Part shown: positions 12,148-23,505 of the stretch, in pieces
Numbering within the stretch: the stretch's first letter is position 1
Layout: each line of letters begins with the position of its first letter
From: Fomes fomentarius
Taxonomy: Eukaryota > Basidiomycota > Agaricomycetes > Polyporales > Polyporaceae
NCBI GenBank assembly: GCA_022606135.1
Contig: JABYQN010000002.1
Location: 2,542,001 to 2,606,000 of the forward strand
Reading direction: 5' to 3'
DNA length: 64,000 nt
Position numbers and translations under genes: made by a program
The notes under the pieces: generated by a model
What the model was told of the DNA's origin: nothing
Databases searched by the model: none
The model's input: only the letters and a program-made list of their open reading frames with translations

Positions 12148-13240
12148 CTAATCCTGGAGCTCCTCCTGCTGCTGTTGGTCGCGCCCAACCCGTCTCGTCT
12201 TCTCGCTCTCCAGCTGGTTGTACAACAGGAAGAGCGCCTTCTCGTTCGCCTCAGGAGTACCCACGATGGTGAACATGCGCTCTCCCGTCTCATCATGCGG
12301 CTCCTTCGCGATCGAAATCTTCGAGCCGGACAATCGTCGAATTTCGGTGATTTTAGTTCCGTTCCGGCCGATTATGCACCCGACCATGTCCGACGGGATA
12401 GAGATATTCTGTGTGCGTAGGTTGGTTGGTTGGGGAGAGGATGGGGAGTGTGGTGAAGGGGATGTTCGACCGCGTCCCTCGCCGTTACTCCTTCGGCCTC
12501 CTGTTGTATGCGATCGACGGCCTGACCGATCGTCTCCTGCACCCGGGTGGAACAGGACAGTGCCGACACCACGCTCCCAGTCCTCCAGCAAGCAGCGCCC
12601 GATCTCCTCGATAGCGACACCAATCGACTCAGACGAACCTTGCACTTCCACGATACGCTCCGTTGACTGCGGAAGCATATCCTTGGAAGCGACCATCCGG
12701 GCTCCAGAGGAGTCCTGAATGGCTTTGATCTTCAAACCGTTACGACCGATCACACTTCCCATCAGGTTGTGGGAGATGAGGAGGCGAATGGCGGTAGTCG
12801 GCGAAGAAGAATTGGATGTGACAGGGGAGGAGGGGTTGGCAGAGACGAGTTGGGATACAATGAGGGAGTACGCCTATACATGCTGTGGGTGAACTGTGGC
12901 CAGAAATATTTCGTTTTGCGCACCTTTGCCACACCCTCCACGGATCCAGTCACGGTCAGGACCCGCTCATGAACGCCGGGAATGACTTTGCTGACGCCAG
13001 CCTTCACGCCAGTCTGTTCCCGTAGTTCAGCGACGTTTTTGCCAGCTTTGCCGATGATAACCCCGGCGTCCTTGGTGCTAACGAGTGCGCGGAGCGTCAG
13101 GGTATCGCTGCCGACGGGAGTGGGAGAACGAGACTGGGGGGCAGAGCCTAAAATGCACAGTGCTCAGACTTAGTCTGATTGATCGTGTTAGAGAAGGAAC
13201 ACACACCATCATCGCGAGAAGCGGGAGTGTCGGAGGGCAT
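12148..13240 (-). CDS. Three-KH-domain poly(rC)-binding-type RNA-binding protein
   Basis: This is a PCBP/hnRNP K-like RNA-binding protein, related to S. pombe Rnc1 and yeast Hek2/Pbp2. KH1 has VIIGKAGKNVAELREQTG, KH2 has MGSVIGRNGLKIKAIQDSSG and KH3 has MVGCIIGRNGTKITEIRRLS; each carries the GXXG loop (GKAG, GRNG, GRNG). Exon 1 from 13240 encodes MPSDTPASRDDG and joins after a GTGTGT..TTTTAG intron. A second intron near 12860-12930 separates SVEGVAK from AYSLIVSQL inside KH1/KH2. The linker before KH3 is Ser/Pro/Arg-rich and the tail is Gln-rich (QQQQEELQD). It probably controls mRNA stability or translation; the targets are unknown. Confidence 0.88.
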
Positions 13241-13707
13241 GACGGAGATGAGGAAGAAGGAAGGAGGGGGAGGGGGATGAGGACGAGGAGGGGCGAAGGA
13301 GGAGAGGGGAACGATGTGAAGGTGAGTGAGCAAAAGCTTGAGGACTGTACGGAGCACTTGCCCAGACCGGGCGAAGGCTCCCGGCGTTCCCCTCACGCGG
13401 AGCGACTCTCTTTCGTACTCCGCCGCAATCATCCCGAGCGGCGATGATACAGTCCGCCGGCGGTCCTTGAATGACTCATAACAGGTCGCTCGGAATTCAG
13501 AGTCCAGACACATGCGTGCATTTGTGTTGTACAAGTAAACCGGGAGGCCGTAACACCGTCCTACTCGGCAACGGTAGTATCATATTCGAGTGTCGTCCCC
13601 CTGTGACAGGCATACGAGAGCAATAGGCGTGGTACATGGAATATGTCATGGCACTAATCATAGAGGAGCGCGGGAGGCAAGTGCGATAAGCCATGTAGTC
13701 ATTCCAT
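13241..13707. promoter_or_regulatory. KH-gene leader with long purine/pyrimidine-skewed tract
   Basis: From about 13241 to 13320 the plus strand is almost all A and G, so the minus-strand leader of the KH gene is a CT-rich tract, common near fungal transcription starts. The rest should hold the promoter and the 3' UTR of the uL13 gene. No additional gene was seen. Confidence 0.5.
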
Positions 13708-14489
13708 CTAGTAGCCAAGCTGCGCGAGCTTTTCAAAGGATGGTGTTGCGTCCGCGATAGCCTTTTGGCGCAGCTTAAGAGCCGCGGTCTAAATCCACGA
13801 CGTTCAGACACAGGATCTCGGAGACTGGTTCCAACTATGCGTACCTTGCGCTCGTGGAAGGCCTGGGCCTTCACCTTCCTCTTCTCCTCCAGACGGTCAA
13901 CGACGTCCTTGTAGCCCCAACCAACCTCGTGGGACAGACGCTACAGCGCAATCGGAACACGTCGGTGTCACCCTCACAAAGAACACGTCCCATTACGACG
14001 TACCTTGACCGTACAGTACTTCCGACCGGGCTTCAACCGCAATACCCTGAGAGCCTCAGGTACAACCATACGCTTCTTCCGATCGTAGGGAGGAGGAACA
14101 CCCTCAAACAACTTGAGGCGTTCAAGAGCTGCCGCGCCGCGAGCAGTCTTGTGGGGGACCATACCGCGAATGGCCCTGTACAGAATCTTGGATGGCGCGC
14201 GGTGGTGGAAGGGGCCGGATTTTTTCGGATTCACGATGTGGCGTTTGTGAAGGAAGCTGTGGTACCGCAGCTGTTCGAATGTACCTGTACTCAGTAAATA
14301 AACTCTTTGTATTCAGCGCGAGATATGGACCTTGTTGCGGAAGAAACTGCCGGAGATGTTGATCTCCTCGCACCGAACGACAACGATCTTCTGGCCGTTG
14401 AGGATTTGCTTCGAGATAATCGAAGCAAGGCGACCCAGGAGATGACCCTTGCCGTCAATGACAATGGGGGTGGAGGGAAAGGTGGCCAT
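13708..14489 (-). CDS. 60S ribosomal protein uL13 (L13a; yeast L16)
   Basis: This is a cytosolic large-subunit ribosomal protein. The start at 14489 gives [19 protein letters not shown], the family N-terminus. [13 protein letters not shown] ends exon 1. A GT..CAG intron leads to [17 protein letters not shown], then [38 protein letters not shown] and [18 protein letters not shown], all diagnostic of uL13. Two more introns separate [27 protein letters not shown] and the last exon [17 protein letters not shown], which ends at a TAG at 13708-13710. The first intron has a weak donor (GTCCAT). Length, about 200 residues, fits the family. Confidence 0.95.
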
Positions 14490-15399
14490 GGCGCGTCTGG
14501 ATGTGGGGTTCGGGAACATGGCAGAAAGCTAGTGAATACGCGAAGTTCAAGAAAACAAGCGATGAAACGCACCTAGAGATGGCGAGAGAAATAGATAGAG
14601 TACAGTGGTATCAGCAAGAAGCCGACTTGGATACTTGAGGCTCTCACCTTGACGATCTTGCTGCAGTCGGTAATGGTGGCCGGAGACTCGTACAGTGACA
14701 GCCACCGTGACTAACTGCTGCATAGTTGTTCGGCTATCTCCGGAGCTCCACTTCAGCCACCCTCTGCACGGGCGTCTACACTTGGGCTTCCTGAACCTGT
14801 CTATCCCGTCAGGGAAGACCATCTCTTGCGGCTCCGGTCACCGTCTACAACCAATCTTCAGGTATCAACAATGTTCAGTCTCAGTCTCAGTCGTACTGTG
14901 TACTTCACGTCCTATCGGTCTTATAGCCGGCCCTCGCCTTCACATATAATTCATTCCGCTGGCCCGACCATCGATGTCGGCTCTCTTGGACGGCTGATAA
15001 CCACTACATATCGCTGCATTGTATATCGTTGTGTTTCAACGTGTTCATAATATGCCGGGACTTTCTTCGCAAGAGCGAGACCGATCTACGGAAGCGTACT
15101 GGCCGTTGTTAGCATCTATCAATACTATTGCCGGTTCGTCGCGCCGGTTAGCTCAACCTCGCTCGTCACACAGATAAACAGTAAAGTATTGGTGATGTAA
15201 GTTGTCGCACAAGAGAGTGCAGTCTGAGGCGGGATGGCTTCCTGTTATGGCCAATGGGGACACGATCATCGAACACGCGCCGACGCGTGAGGGCGCGCGC
15301 CTGGGTCGGCCATTCCCGGCGGCGGAGTTGACGTGTGTATCCTCGTCCGAGTCGAGCTCTGGTGACCGCGTCCTGCACACTCTCTCCAAAAACACAGTC
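14490..15399. promoter_or_regulatory. Divergent intergenic region between uL13 and mitochondrial ACP
   Basis: About 900 bp separate two divergent housekeeping starts, so both promoters are expected here. A 91-codon minus-strand frame at 14547-14822 and an 84-codon plus-strand frame at 14695-14949 overlap each other and match nothing recognisable. No tRNA or snoRNA boxes were convincing. Confidence 0.5.
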
Positions 15400-15958
15400 A
15401 TGTTCCGTCTCGCTGCACGCAATCTTGCTACCCGCAACCTCAGCGTTGCGTCCCGCTCTGTAGTGGTTCCTCGTCTTGCCTGTGCAGCGCGTAGTCGTTT
15501 CGTTCCTTGTGCAGCGTTCTCCGCCGCCGCCGGTCTGTCAAAAGAGGAGATTACTACGCGTGTTCTCGACGTGTTGAAGACCTTTGAGAAGGTCGACCGC
15601 TCCAAGGTGCGCTCCATGTACTCCAATTGGCTGAGAACGCCGTTATAATGCTCATTGTGACGTGTCCATGAAGCTGTCCGAGAAGGCTACTTTCGCGGAG
15701 GACCTGGGCCTGGACAGTCTCGATGCTGTAGAAGTCGTCATGGCTGTAGAGGAGGTCTGTCTTGCCAACCCTGATTTACTAGGTCGGCGTACTCAAAGAG
15801 CAAGTAGGAGTTCGCTATAGACATTCCAGATGCGGAGGCGGATGAGATCAAAACAGTGCAGCAAGGTGATTACTCTCCCGTGCTTCCTTGGTCTACCATC
15901 TGACCAGAGGCGTGTTCTTGCAGCTATCGACTACATCGCCAAGACACCGGAGGGTTAG
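15400..15958 (+). CDS. ACP1: Mitochondrial acyl carrier protein (complex I NDUFAB1-type)
   Basis: This protein carries acyl chains in mitochondrial type II fatty acid synthesis, supplies octanoate for lipoate and is a subunit of complex I. Residues 1 to about 45 form an Arg/Ser/Ala-rich presequence. The mature part has GLSKEEITTRVLDVLKTFEK, then the 4'-phosphopantetheine site GLDSLDAVEVVMAVEE with the modified Ser, then EFAIDIPDAEADEIKTVQQ and AIDYIAKTPEG to the stop at 15956-15958. Introns 2 and 3 have normal GT..AG ends. The first intron (about 15607-15662) has a GTGCGC donor but no AG in a frame that works before VSMKLSEK, so either a non-canonical acceptor or a sequence error is present. 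Lipoate made through ACP would serve the H protein at 62.1 kb. Confidence 0.9.
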
Positions 15959-16365
15959 TTTCTTCCAGCCCTTCTATGTACTCAACGTGCGGACTAACTT
16001 CCCTTCCAGCGCACTAGTCTTTAGTATCTATGTCCATGTATCGCACCTGCCTCCATTAATCGTAATCGCAGCTTCCGTTTCGTCTTTCCACAATCTCAAA
16101 TGCCCATGGCATGGCATGGCTTCTTGAGGTCTCGAACCTTCGAAATCTACTCGATACAGTTAGATCCCATTCCCGTGAAGTGAAGACTACAGCTAGGACT
16201 CGCGAGGCTCACTTCTCTCGACACAGCCGGGTCGCATCCGAAAGGGGACTTACTTCTTGCGCAGCTACTATGGTCCCAAGCACGTCATAGGTATTTGGTA
16301 TAAATTCTGTGCGAGCCATCTCACTGTTGGTGCGACTCGCCTACCCCCAGCTGACCTCCCGAGCC
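15959..16365. other. Tandem intergenic region
   Basis: This is the ACP 3' UTR plus the promoter of the downstream SMP-30 gene, both on the plus strand. No open frame or RNA motif that could be supported was found. Confidence 0.5.
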
Positions 16366-17712
16366 ATGTCTCTTCGCCGTATCACCGTTGAGAAACCTTT
16401 CCTTCGAACCCGATGCATCTTAGGCGAAGGTGAATGTCTATCATTTGTGTGACATCACACTTTCGATCGACTTGTGGCACCTTTCAGGGCCGCTCTATGA
16501 TCACAGGACATCAACGCTGCACTTCGTCGACATTGAGCGGAAGAAAGTACGGTCTTTTTGCTGAACGCCGTCGATTTGACTGACTTCTTCCGAGGAAGGT
16601 TTATCACTACAATCTTGCGTCAGGATCACTTGACTCCGAGCAATTCGAGGACGCGGTAACTTGCCTCGCTCTGCGACGCAATGGTCAGGGGGTACGGGAT
16701 TACATTTCTCCGTCTGTCAAGATGCATTCGTCACTGACTAAGCGAGGTAACAGTTAGCCTGTGTGACGAGCCATGGGTTTGCTCTTATCGAAGAAGGCTC
16801 GAAGCTGCGATACCTGAACCGTCCGCTCCCAGAGGCCTTCAAACCCTTTTCTCGTTTCAACGACGGCGCCTGCGATCCACAGGGACGCTTTGTCGCGGGA
16901 ACTCTGTACAACGCAGGTCATGACGTACCTGGGCAACTCTACATCTACGATGCAGAACAGGACACCTGCAGGGTGCTCGAGCCCGGCCCGTTTACGGTAT
17001 ACCGAATTCGCAATCATTTCTTCTATGATTCTAGTCTCAATGCGGTTGATCGTTCTGTGCAGGACAGTAACGGCCTAGGCTGGACGGATGATGGCAAAAC
17101 CTTGTGGGTATAGGGCACCAACTCTTCTGCCGCGACGTCCCCAGATCTTAGATTTCACTAACTTTAGGCTCTTCACCGATTCGTTCAAGAACAAGATACA
17201 CGCGTACGATTATGAAGATGGGAAGGTCTCCAGAAAGCGCGGTTTTGTGGATGCCCTGTCACAGGGTCTGCCGGATGGCACGTACCCGGATGGCCTCTGC
17301 ATCGATAAGGATGGCGGGGTGTGGTCGGCTCGGTTTGTCCTTCTGCAGTGTTCCCCGAACGTGTCCGCACGCTGATTATCGCCATTGGGCGGGCCAGTTG
17401 GGGAGGATCTAGGATTATCAGGTACACCAGAGATGGGGAGATGGATCTAGAAGTCTTCTTCCCGACCGCATTGAACGTCACGGCATGCACCTTCGGAGGT
17501 AAGCAGGCCCAGCCGCTCCAATGCCGGGAAGTCGCTCACCCATGCATGTAGGCCCGAACAACGACCAGCTGTACGTGACCACGGCGCACTGTGGCGCGTG
17601 TGGGTGCGATGCCAGCAGACAATCCTCCTTCCCGGATTCTGGAAACGTGTTCGTTGTTGACTTTTCTGGAGAGTTCGCCGGGGGTGATTGGAGGTACGAA
17701 TTTGCGGGGTAG
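16366..17712 (+). CDS. SMP-30/regucalcin/gluconolactonase-family lactonase
   Basis: This is a six-bladed beta-propeller metal-dependent lactonase; family members hydrolyse sugar lactones such as gluconolactone. The start at 16366 gives MSLRRITVEKPFLRTRCILGE, where the Glu of LGEGPLYD is the usual metal ligand. SRFNDGACDPQGRFVAGT is the substrate/metal loop, DSNGLGWTDDGKTL carries the Asn ligand, and GTYPDGLCIDKDGGVW carries the Asp ligand. Exon joints include PFT to DSNGLGW (intron about 16996-17062) and KTL to LFTDSFKNKIHAYDYE using a GTGGGT donor at about 17103. The last exon ends in WRYEFAG. There is no signal peptide, so the protein is probably cytosolic. The native substrate is not known. 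Confidence 0.88.
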
Positions 17713-18620
17713 ATGAGGGGACCCACGGGGCCATCGCCATGCTGGAAACCTGGTTTCTAGATAGAAGTATCCATGACCGCTCAGCCAATTCATATATGCA
17801 GTTTAGGCATCACATTGGACACGGACTGAACTCTTACTCAGTCTCAGGAACCAAAACCCTACCGATCGACCGATGCTCGGGCTCACACAAAGTTTACTAG
17901 CACCACAGAGTTGGTTGCTTACTTCCTAAAAGAAGAGCGACGCCCGAGAGTACCAATGTCAAGACTTAGTTTCTTGCCTAATATGCGGTCCTCACAGTCC
18001 TCTCTATACTGGAGTCAGAAGGGAGAATAGCATCTTACTCCTAGCATTTGAAAAACAGTCCACTATTCCGATGATCATGAGTTCAAAGTTAATCATGGTG
18101 GCCTACTACGGGCCGTTCGATGACCGCATTGCCTCCCATGACGCCATGGCGATGTGAAAACGACACGACTCCAGTCGCGCAAGGCTGCCTTACAGCTCGC
18201 GGGTATGACGGTTGCAGAGTACCCTTCTCATTGAAGGCACGTTCTATTTTAGAATCGATGCCGGCGTATAGGCGATGATGGCTGAGCTGTAGAGTTCCGA
18301 GTACCTCAGCTACTGTCGGGGAACCTGTCAGATAGAGATATCACAGCTTCCAGTGTACACAGTGGGGCCCAAAAGGTGCTAGACAGCCTTCCCAACGCAC
18401 CCGTGGAATTTCTCTTACAACACGATGAGCGGATGCAGATCTCCTTGCTCCGGCGCTTGCTGCTTAGTGCTTGCAGGTTGCGCGGAGAACGAAACTCTGG
18501 GCATTTGAGTCCGCGGCGTCTATAGTCATAGACTCCGAAGTGATCTTTTAGATCGCCGCTCCTACTCACATAGGTCGCGTACACGTAGACGCTCAGCACT
18601 GTCCGCTGTGAGCGACCATC
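17713..18620. other. Gene-free stretch upstream of bL17m
   Basis: Between the lactonase stop and the bL17m start there are about 900 bp. A minus-strand 120-codon frame at 18306-18668 overlaps the real bL17m first exon on the other strand and is judged a shadow. The region should include the lactonase 3' UTR and the bL17m promoter. Confidence 0.5.
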
Positions 18621-19636
18621 ATGAAGCATGGGGTCGCGTTCCGCAAATTCTCGAGGACATCCTCGCACAGGATGCTCATGCTCCGGTTGGTACCCGCAAA
18701 CTGCTTGTGTTGACTGTGCTCAACCCTCCATAGGAACCTCGTAACGTCTCTCATTCAGCACGAGCAAATTAAGACTACTCTTCCCAAAGCAAGGGATGCC
18801 GCCAGGCTGGCAGAGAAGGTGTGCAGCCAATCAGTTACAACTATAGGAGATTGTTGGGCTTATCGTACGTAGCTTATAACACTGGGCAAGAAGGGAGATG
18901 TGCCTGCGTTCCGTCGGGCCGCCGGATTCCTTTTGAACCAGTCACTGGTGCCCAAACTTTTTACCGACCTCGCGCAGCGATACTCAGAACGGCCTGGAGG
19001 GTACACGAGGATCCACAAGTTTGGCAACAGACCGGGAGACAACGCACCTCACGCCATTCTAGAACTCGTGGACAACCCACGAGACTTGCGCTTCGCGATG
19101 ACTGCCCGTGCGGTTGGCTGGGAGTTGTTGGGCAAGAGGATTGGACAGCAGGGGCCCAAGGCCGTGGTCGCAACAGGAATTCCGGAGGTTGAAGACGTCG
19201 TTGCTCGGGAGAAGGATGTCAGACCTGAAGAGCGGGGGAAACTCCGACCGATTACGAGAAGGAATATTCAGAAGGTTCTGAAGTACCGGGGTAGGGAAGG
19301 TGTCGATGAGTTGAGCAAATTGGCAGAAGACCACGTCGTACGTCCCGTGTCCTTCGTCCTGCGTGATCATGATGTGTACATCCTGTACAGGACACCCTCC
19401 TGGCACAACCCCTTGCGCTAAAGGAAATCGTCGCTTCCAAGCAGGAGAAGAAGGGAAAGGCTGCTGCTGCTTTTGAGAACCTCCGTCTCAAGGCGGGTCA
19501 AACCCTGCCTGGTGGCGTACGCAGTACACTTCACCTTGCTCAAGGTGCCCTTGGCAAGGACAATGCCAATCGATGGGGGTGGTTTGGCCGCCAAAAGCTT
19601 GGTATAGACAAGACATCTGTATGGAACGAGATATGA
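18621..19636 (+). CDS. Mitochondrial large-subunit ribosomal protein bL17m
   Basis: bL17m is part of the mitochondrial 54S subunit near the exit tunnel. Exon 1 at 18621 encodes [20 protein letters not shown], the near-invariant L17 start, and joins to [19 protein letters not shown] then RDAARLAEK. The next exon carries [32 protein letters not shown] and [13 protein letters not shown]. The protein continues past the bacterial core: a GTACGT..ACAG intron (about 19339-19389) leads to a C-terminal exon with [20 protein letters not shown] and ends in KTSVWNEI at a TGA at 19634-19636. If that intron is kept, the frame ends at 19421 instead. A C-terminal extension is normal for fungal bL17m. Confidence 0.92.
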
Positions 19637-20181
19637 TCGTATCATACTGATTCTTCGGTACGCCTGCTACCCCGCTCTAGAACTTGCTCGTAGCCCTTCA
19701 GGTCAAACGTGTTCATGCCATTCTGTCTTGGATGAGCTCTGGAACCTCTTCCCCATCCCTTCTGCGCAGCCAATCGCTCATCAATTGCTTTGGAGTCCTT
19801 CAAGTCCCGCCTTCATCGTGTCACTACAACCCCCAAGCTCTGTCGAATCATTGAAAGGCGACGGACATACATTCAACGCTGTATTTCGGCATTGGGCCGG
19901 TGAAATGAAAAGGGGTACAACAGCGGGGTTAGAACGGTCTAGAGCCTGTGTTTACCTAGAGGTATGTCGTTCACATTGTGCCATCATACCATTTGTCAAG
20001 GCCATGTCCTACGAACGTCCACCGCTTTGAAATCCTCGTCCATGGCGACAAAATAATTCGTGATGGTCACTGCTTTCGAAGTATACAGGAGACCAAATTG
20101 GTCACTGTAAATCCAGTTGCAACGTCTGTCCCACCACCTTCGCTCGCCCAGTGCGACCCTCGAGTATGCTCCAATCCGCAC
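19637..20181. other. Convergent intergenic region, no gene seen
   Basis: This stretch lies between the 3' ends of bL17m and the AIM6-like gene and should hold both 3' UTRs. A 100-codon plus-strand frame at 19728-20030 has no known motif and no neighbouring exon to splice to. Confidence 0.5.
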
Positions 20182-21402
20182 TCAGAAGGAGCTGGCAGCA
20201 TCAAGATCATCCGCATTCAACCAGTCCACACCACCCTCCAACAACGCCTTCCATACACTGTCGCGCGCATAGATGGGCCATGCAGGCGTGTCCCAAAAAC
20301 GCGCCGTGATGCCCAGCGTATGTGCATCGCCAACGAACTTGGTGAGGTTCGCGCGCTGTTCGTCCGTGATCTCGCCGATACCGTTCCACCCAACGGCCAC
20401 TGCGTAGTCCGTGGACGCGAGCGGCGAGAGTGAGGAGTCCCACGTCGTGTTCAGAGATGGGTCCGTGAGCTGCGTGAGAGGCGCGTCGAAGAAATAGTCG
20501 CGTGGGGAAAGCGCCTTGACTTGTTCGAGCGGCGAGTTCCCTGTGCCGACGACGGTGATTGCGGACTGCGTCAGGGTGCCGTTCGCGAAGGTCGTCAGAT
20601 AGCCGGCTTCACGCAGCGGGTTTAAGGCCTCTAGAATGAAGGGGAGGGCTCTGTGGGCGAAGTCACGCGACCAGGTCAGTGTTGTCTGTATTGAGGTATG
20701 TTGGCCAGAGCACGTACTCAACGCCATCTGTCTTGATATCTATCAAGAGCTGGAGCGTCCTGCCGCTGTCCGTATCGAACACGCCGCTGGGATCTCAGGG
20801 TGAGTCTCTTGCTCGTGATACGGTGGTAGACCCATGCTCACTTGATACCAGTGTCGTTAGCTGTGAACGGGGTCTTTGGATTTTGTTTGCCCAAGATCTG
20901 AAGCAGAGGCTGAATGTACAAAGAGTCGAGCGTGCGGTCCTTCGTCAGCGCCCCATTCTCATGTCCAACCTGTCTCGCAGACCGTCAATATGTATCATCA
21001 CCCAAAGGGATGCACGACGGCGCAACTACTCACGAACAACGTCCCGTTGATGAGGGAAACATCTGCCTCCACACTGGAGACCCCATAGCTGAGCGCGGTC
21101 AGCAGCGGGACGTCCCTCCAGTCTTCTCGTCACGATACCCATGTCATCCGCCCAATCACAAGACCAGTTTCCATGCGCTCGTTAGCCAGTGAAAGCGACA
21201 CGAGGGACCGGAAACGATGCATTGACTTACAATCGTTGTGGGAATGGATACCTTTCGGCATGATGCCTTGCGTGAACTGCGTCGGGTAGCGCAGGAGGTT
21301 TGAGTTACTCGCTTCTAGTTGCGCGATCTGCTGGTTAACACCCGGCTTCGCGCACGCGATAGTCGCGAGCGCCGCTAGGACGCTGTACACGGTGGTCTTC
21401 AT
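20182..21402 (-). CDS. AIM6-like PLC-type phosphodiesterase, secreted
   Basis: This protein belongs to the altered-inheritance-of-mitochondria 6 family, a branch of the PLC-like (GDPD-fold) TIM-barrel phosphodiesterases. The start at 21402 gives a signal peptide (MKTTVYSVLAALATIACA). Then comes YPTQFTQGIMPKGIHSHND, in which the HSHND block supplies the first catalytic His. Following exons carry ALSYGVSSVEADVSL and TLFVGHENGALTKDRTLDSL, with the E-x-D and H-E residues expected at the active site. The C-terminal exon includes AVAVGWNGIGEITDEQ, RFWDTPAWPIYARDSVW and GVDWLNADDLD. Several introns interrupt the middle. The substrate is unknown. A TTTAAAAG sequence about 65 bp upstream of the ATG may be its TATA element. 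Confidence 0.83.
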
Positions 21403-21748
21403 GGTACCGATGTTGGGTTGGAAAGAGGGCGTCCCCTCCGTCATCTATACCGGAACTCCGTGCCTTTTAAACTACCGTCTCCGCCGAACGCGGCGCGACG
21501 ACGCGACGCACGTTGGTCCGTCAGTGGTACGACTCGTCATACATAGTAGACCACATGCCCTGCGTATATACAGGGAATTCACGTTCTTCGGCACGCGAAG
21601 TTTGGAAACGTTAAATGGTGATCCAGATCAAGTTGATGGTGGTATAGGCGTGTGCGTATCAATAACTTCTACACTACCCGCTGCCATAAACTTCTGAGTC
21701 CATCTTCACCCATCTTTCGTCATATCAGCGACGACCTTGCAACCCCAC
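21403..21748. promoter_or_regulatory. AIM6-like promoter with TATA-like element
   Basis: This is the tandem gap between two minus-strand genes. On the minus strand a TTTAAAAG run (about 21464-21471) lies about 65 bp before the AIM6-like ATG, a plausible TATA element. The remainder should include the 3' UTR of the alcohol dehydrogenase gene. Confidence 0.45.
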
Positions 21749-23411
21749 TCACGCCCATTCGTCCACCCTGCTCAGGGTAGGGCAGCCGGCAGAAGGTAGG
21801 TTCGAGAACTTAGTCTGCACGAAGACCTTCTCAACACCGCCTAGGCGTTTGTCGAACGCGGTGTAAAGCTTCGGGAACTCTTCAAAGTTCACACGATGCG
21901 AAATCATGCTGTTTGTGGGTCCAGTGACAGTCAGTCCACAATCCGCCACAGCTTGCAATTGGAATTTGGCGCAGCACTCACAATGTAGGGTCAAATTTTC
22001 CGGGGATGATCCAGTCGTAGAGAATCTCCTTCCACCACTTGTGGACTGGTGCCTGACCATTTCCGATCAAGCGAACACCTTTCTCCATGAGCGCACCAAT
22101 GTTGAAGTGATTGGTGTATCCAGCGTATGCCGCGATAATGCCACATCGGCCGCCCTTTCTGACTGACATGATCATCTCGTTGACAGTCTCGGGAACGTCC
22201 GTCTCGAGCATGAGAGCCTTCTCGACCTTGTGAAGGAGTGTCTTGGGCTCATGGAACGTACCTGTGAACAAGTGAGGACGAACTGGATACTACAAGATAA
22301 GATATTTCCACTGACCACAGTCCATGGCAACGTTTAGGCCACCTGGAACGACCTCTTGGAGACGCTTGACGATGTCTTTGTACTGCGAGAAGTCCATTGG
22401 TTCGACACCAATCTCTTGAGCCCTCTTGAGCCTCTCAGGGACGCGATCGATACCAATGACACGCGCAGCACCCTTCAACTTCGCGAATTTGGCGACACAG
22501 AGACCAATTGGACCGAGACCCTAGGATGGGCGTACGTTAACACTTTCAAGAGTTACATGGAAACCACGGCGTACCCAGATGCCAACAACGTCTCCCGGGT
22601 TGACACCGGTGTCCATGACGTTGTGATAGGCGGTACAGAGAACGTCGGACAGGTAGAGAGCCTTTTCGTCGGGTACCTCATCCGGGATTGGAAGGAGGTT
22701 GACGTTGCCCTTAGGTACTCGGACATATTCAGCCTGTCCACCAGCAAACCCACCAGTGAAGTGGGAGTAGCCAAAGAAGCCTGCATCACGATGTCCGTAC
22801 ATGGCGTTCTGCAGCCTGAGAGGAGGTCAGTGTGGCCATAGCACATGAAATGAATGAGGTTGCATCTACTTCGATGGGTTTGTCCTGTCACAGAATGACG
22901 AAAGCTTCTGCTTGCAGTATTCGCACTCTCCACAGGCGATCTGGAAAGAGGCAACAACGCGCTGACCAACGAAGAGGTTCTTGACGTTAGGGCCGAGCTT
23001 GTCAACAACTCCCATGAACTATTATAACATCAGTATCGACTCGCCAGTTAGGGAGTTTCGATGTGATCGTACCTCGTGCCCAAGAATGTCTCCTTTCTGA
23101 AGCGCAAGTATCTCTCCATAATACAAATGAAGGTCAGAACCACAGATGGTCGTTCCAGTAACTTTGACGATGACATCGTCGGGCTCGGTAATATCGGGGA
23201 CGGGAGCATCGATGAGACGAACATCGCTCACTCCGAACCAGGCAAGAGCTTTCATTGTTGCACCATCCACGCGCGTGCTATACTCAGGCCTGATTTCAGT
23301 GGGGACGTCGCCCATAGCCTTACAACATATCTCAAGTTAGCCGATATTGCGGAAACGACACACGGGTGAGTACATGCATACCCTTTGAGCGGCGTTTGCT
23401 ACTGTTTGCAT
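21749..23411 (-). CDS. Zinc-dependent alcohol dehydrogenase (MDR family)
   Basis: This is a medium-chain NAD(P)-dependent dehydrogenase, close in layout to glutathione-independent formaldehyde dehydrogenase-like enzymes. The first exon (MQTVANAAQR, ATG at 23411) joins by a GTATGC..TAAG intron to AMGDVPTEIRPEYS; an ATG at 23315 is the alternative start. TICGSDLHLYYG holds the catalytic Cys and ILGHE the catalytic-zinc His/Glu. CGECEYCKQKLSSFC is the structural zinc lobe (C-x2-C-x2-C-x7-C). The Rossmann part reads GLGPIGLCVAKFAKLKGA then VIGIDRVPERL. The end region has GNGQAPVHKWWKE and SHRVNFEEFPKLYTAFDKR. At least five introns are needed. A strong TATATATA lies upstream, so expression may be regulated. 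The substrate is not determinable. Confidence 0.9.
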
Positions 23412-23497
23412 ATGAAAATGATATGTTACGTTCAGAAGCTGTGTGTGCCAGTGTCAGGTGGAGGTTGTGAATGTTGGTTTGAGTCTCCATGCTGGGG

Positions 23498-23505
23498 TAT
23501 ATATA
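23498..23505 (-). promoter_or_regulatory. TATA box of the alcohol dehydrogenase gene
   Basis: The sequence TATATATA lies 87 bp upstream of the ATG at 23411, within the usual range for fungal TATA elements. It is the cleanest TATA box in the window and suggests a regulated gene. Confidence 0.55.

Noticed and set aside
14547..14822. 91-codon minus-strand frame upstream of uL13
   Set aside because: It has no known motif and uL13 already starts with a complete family N-terminus at 14489.
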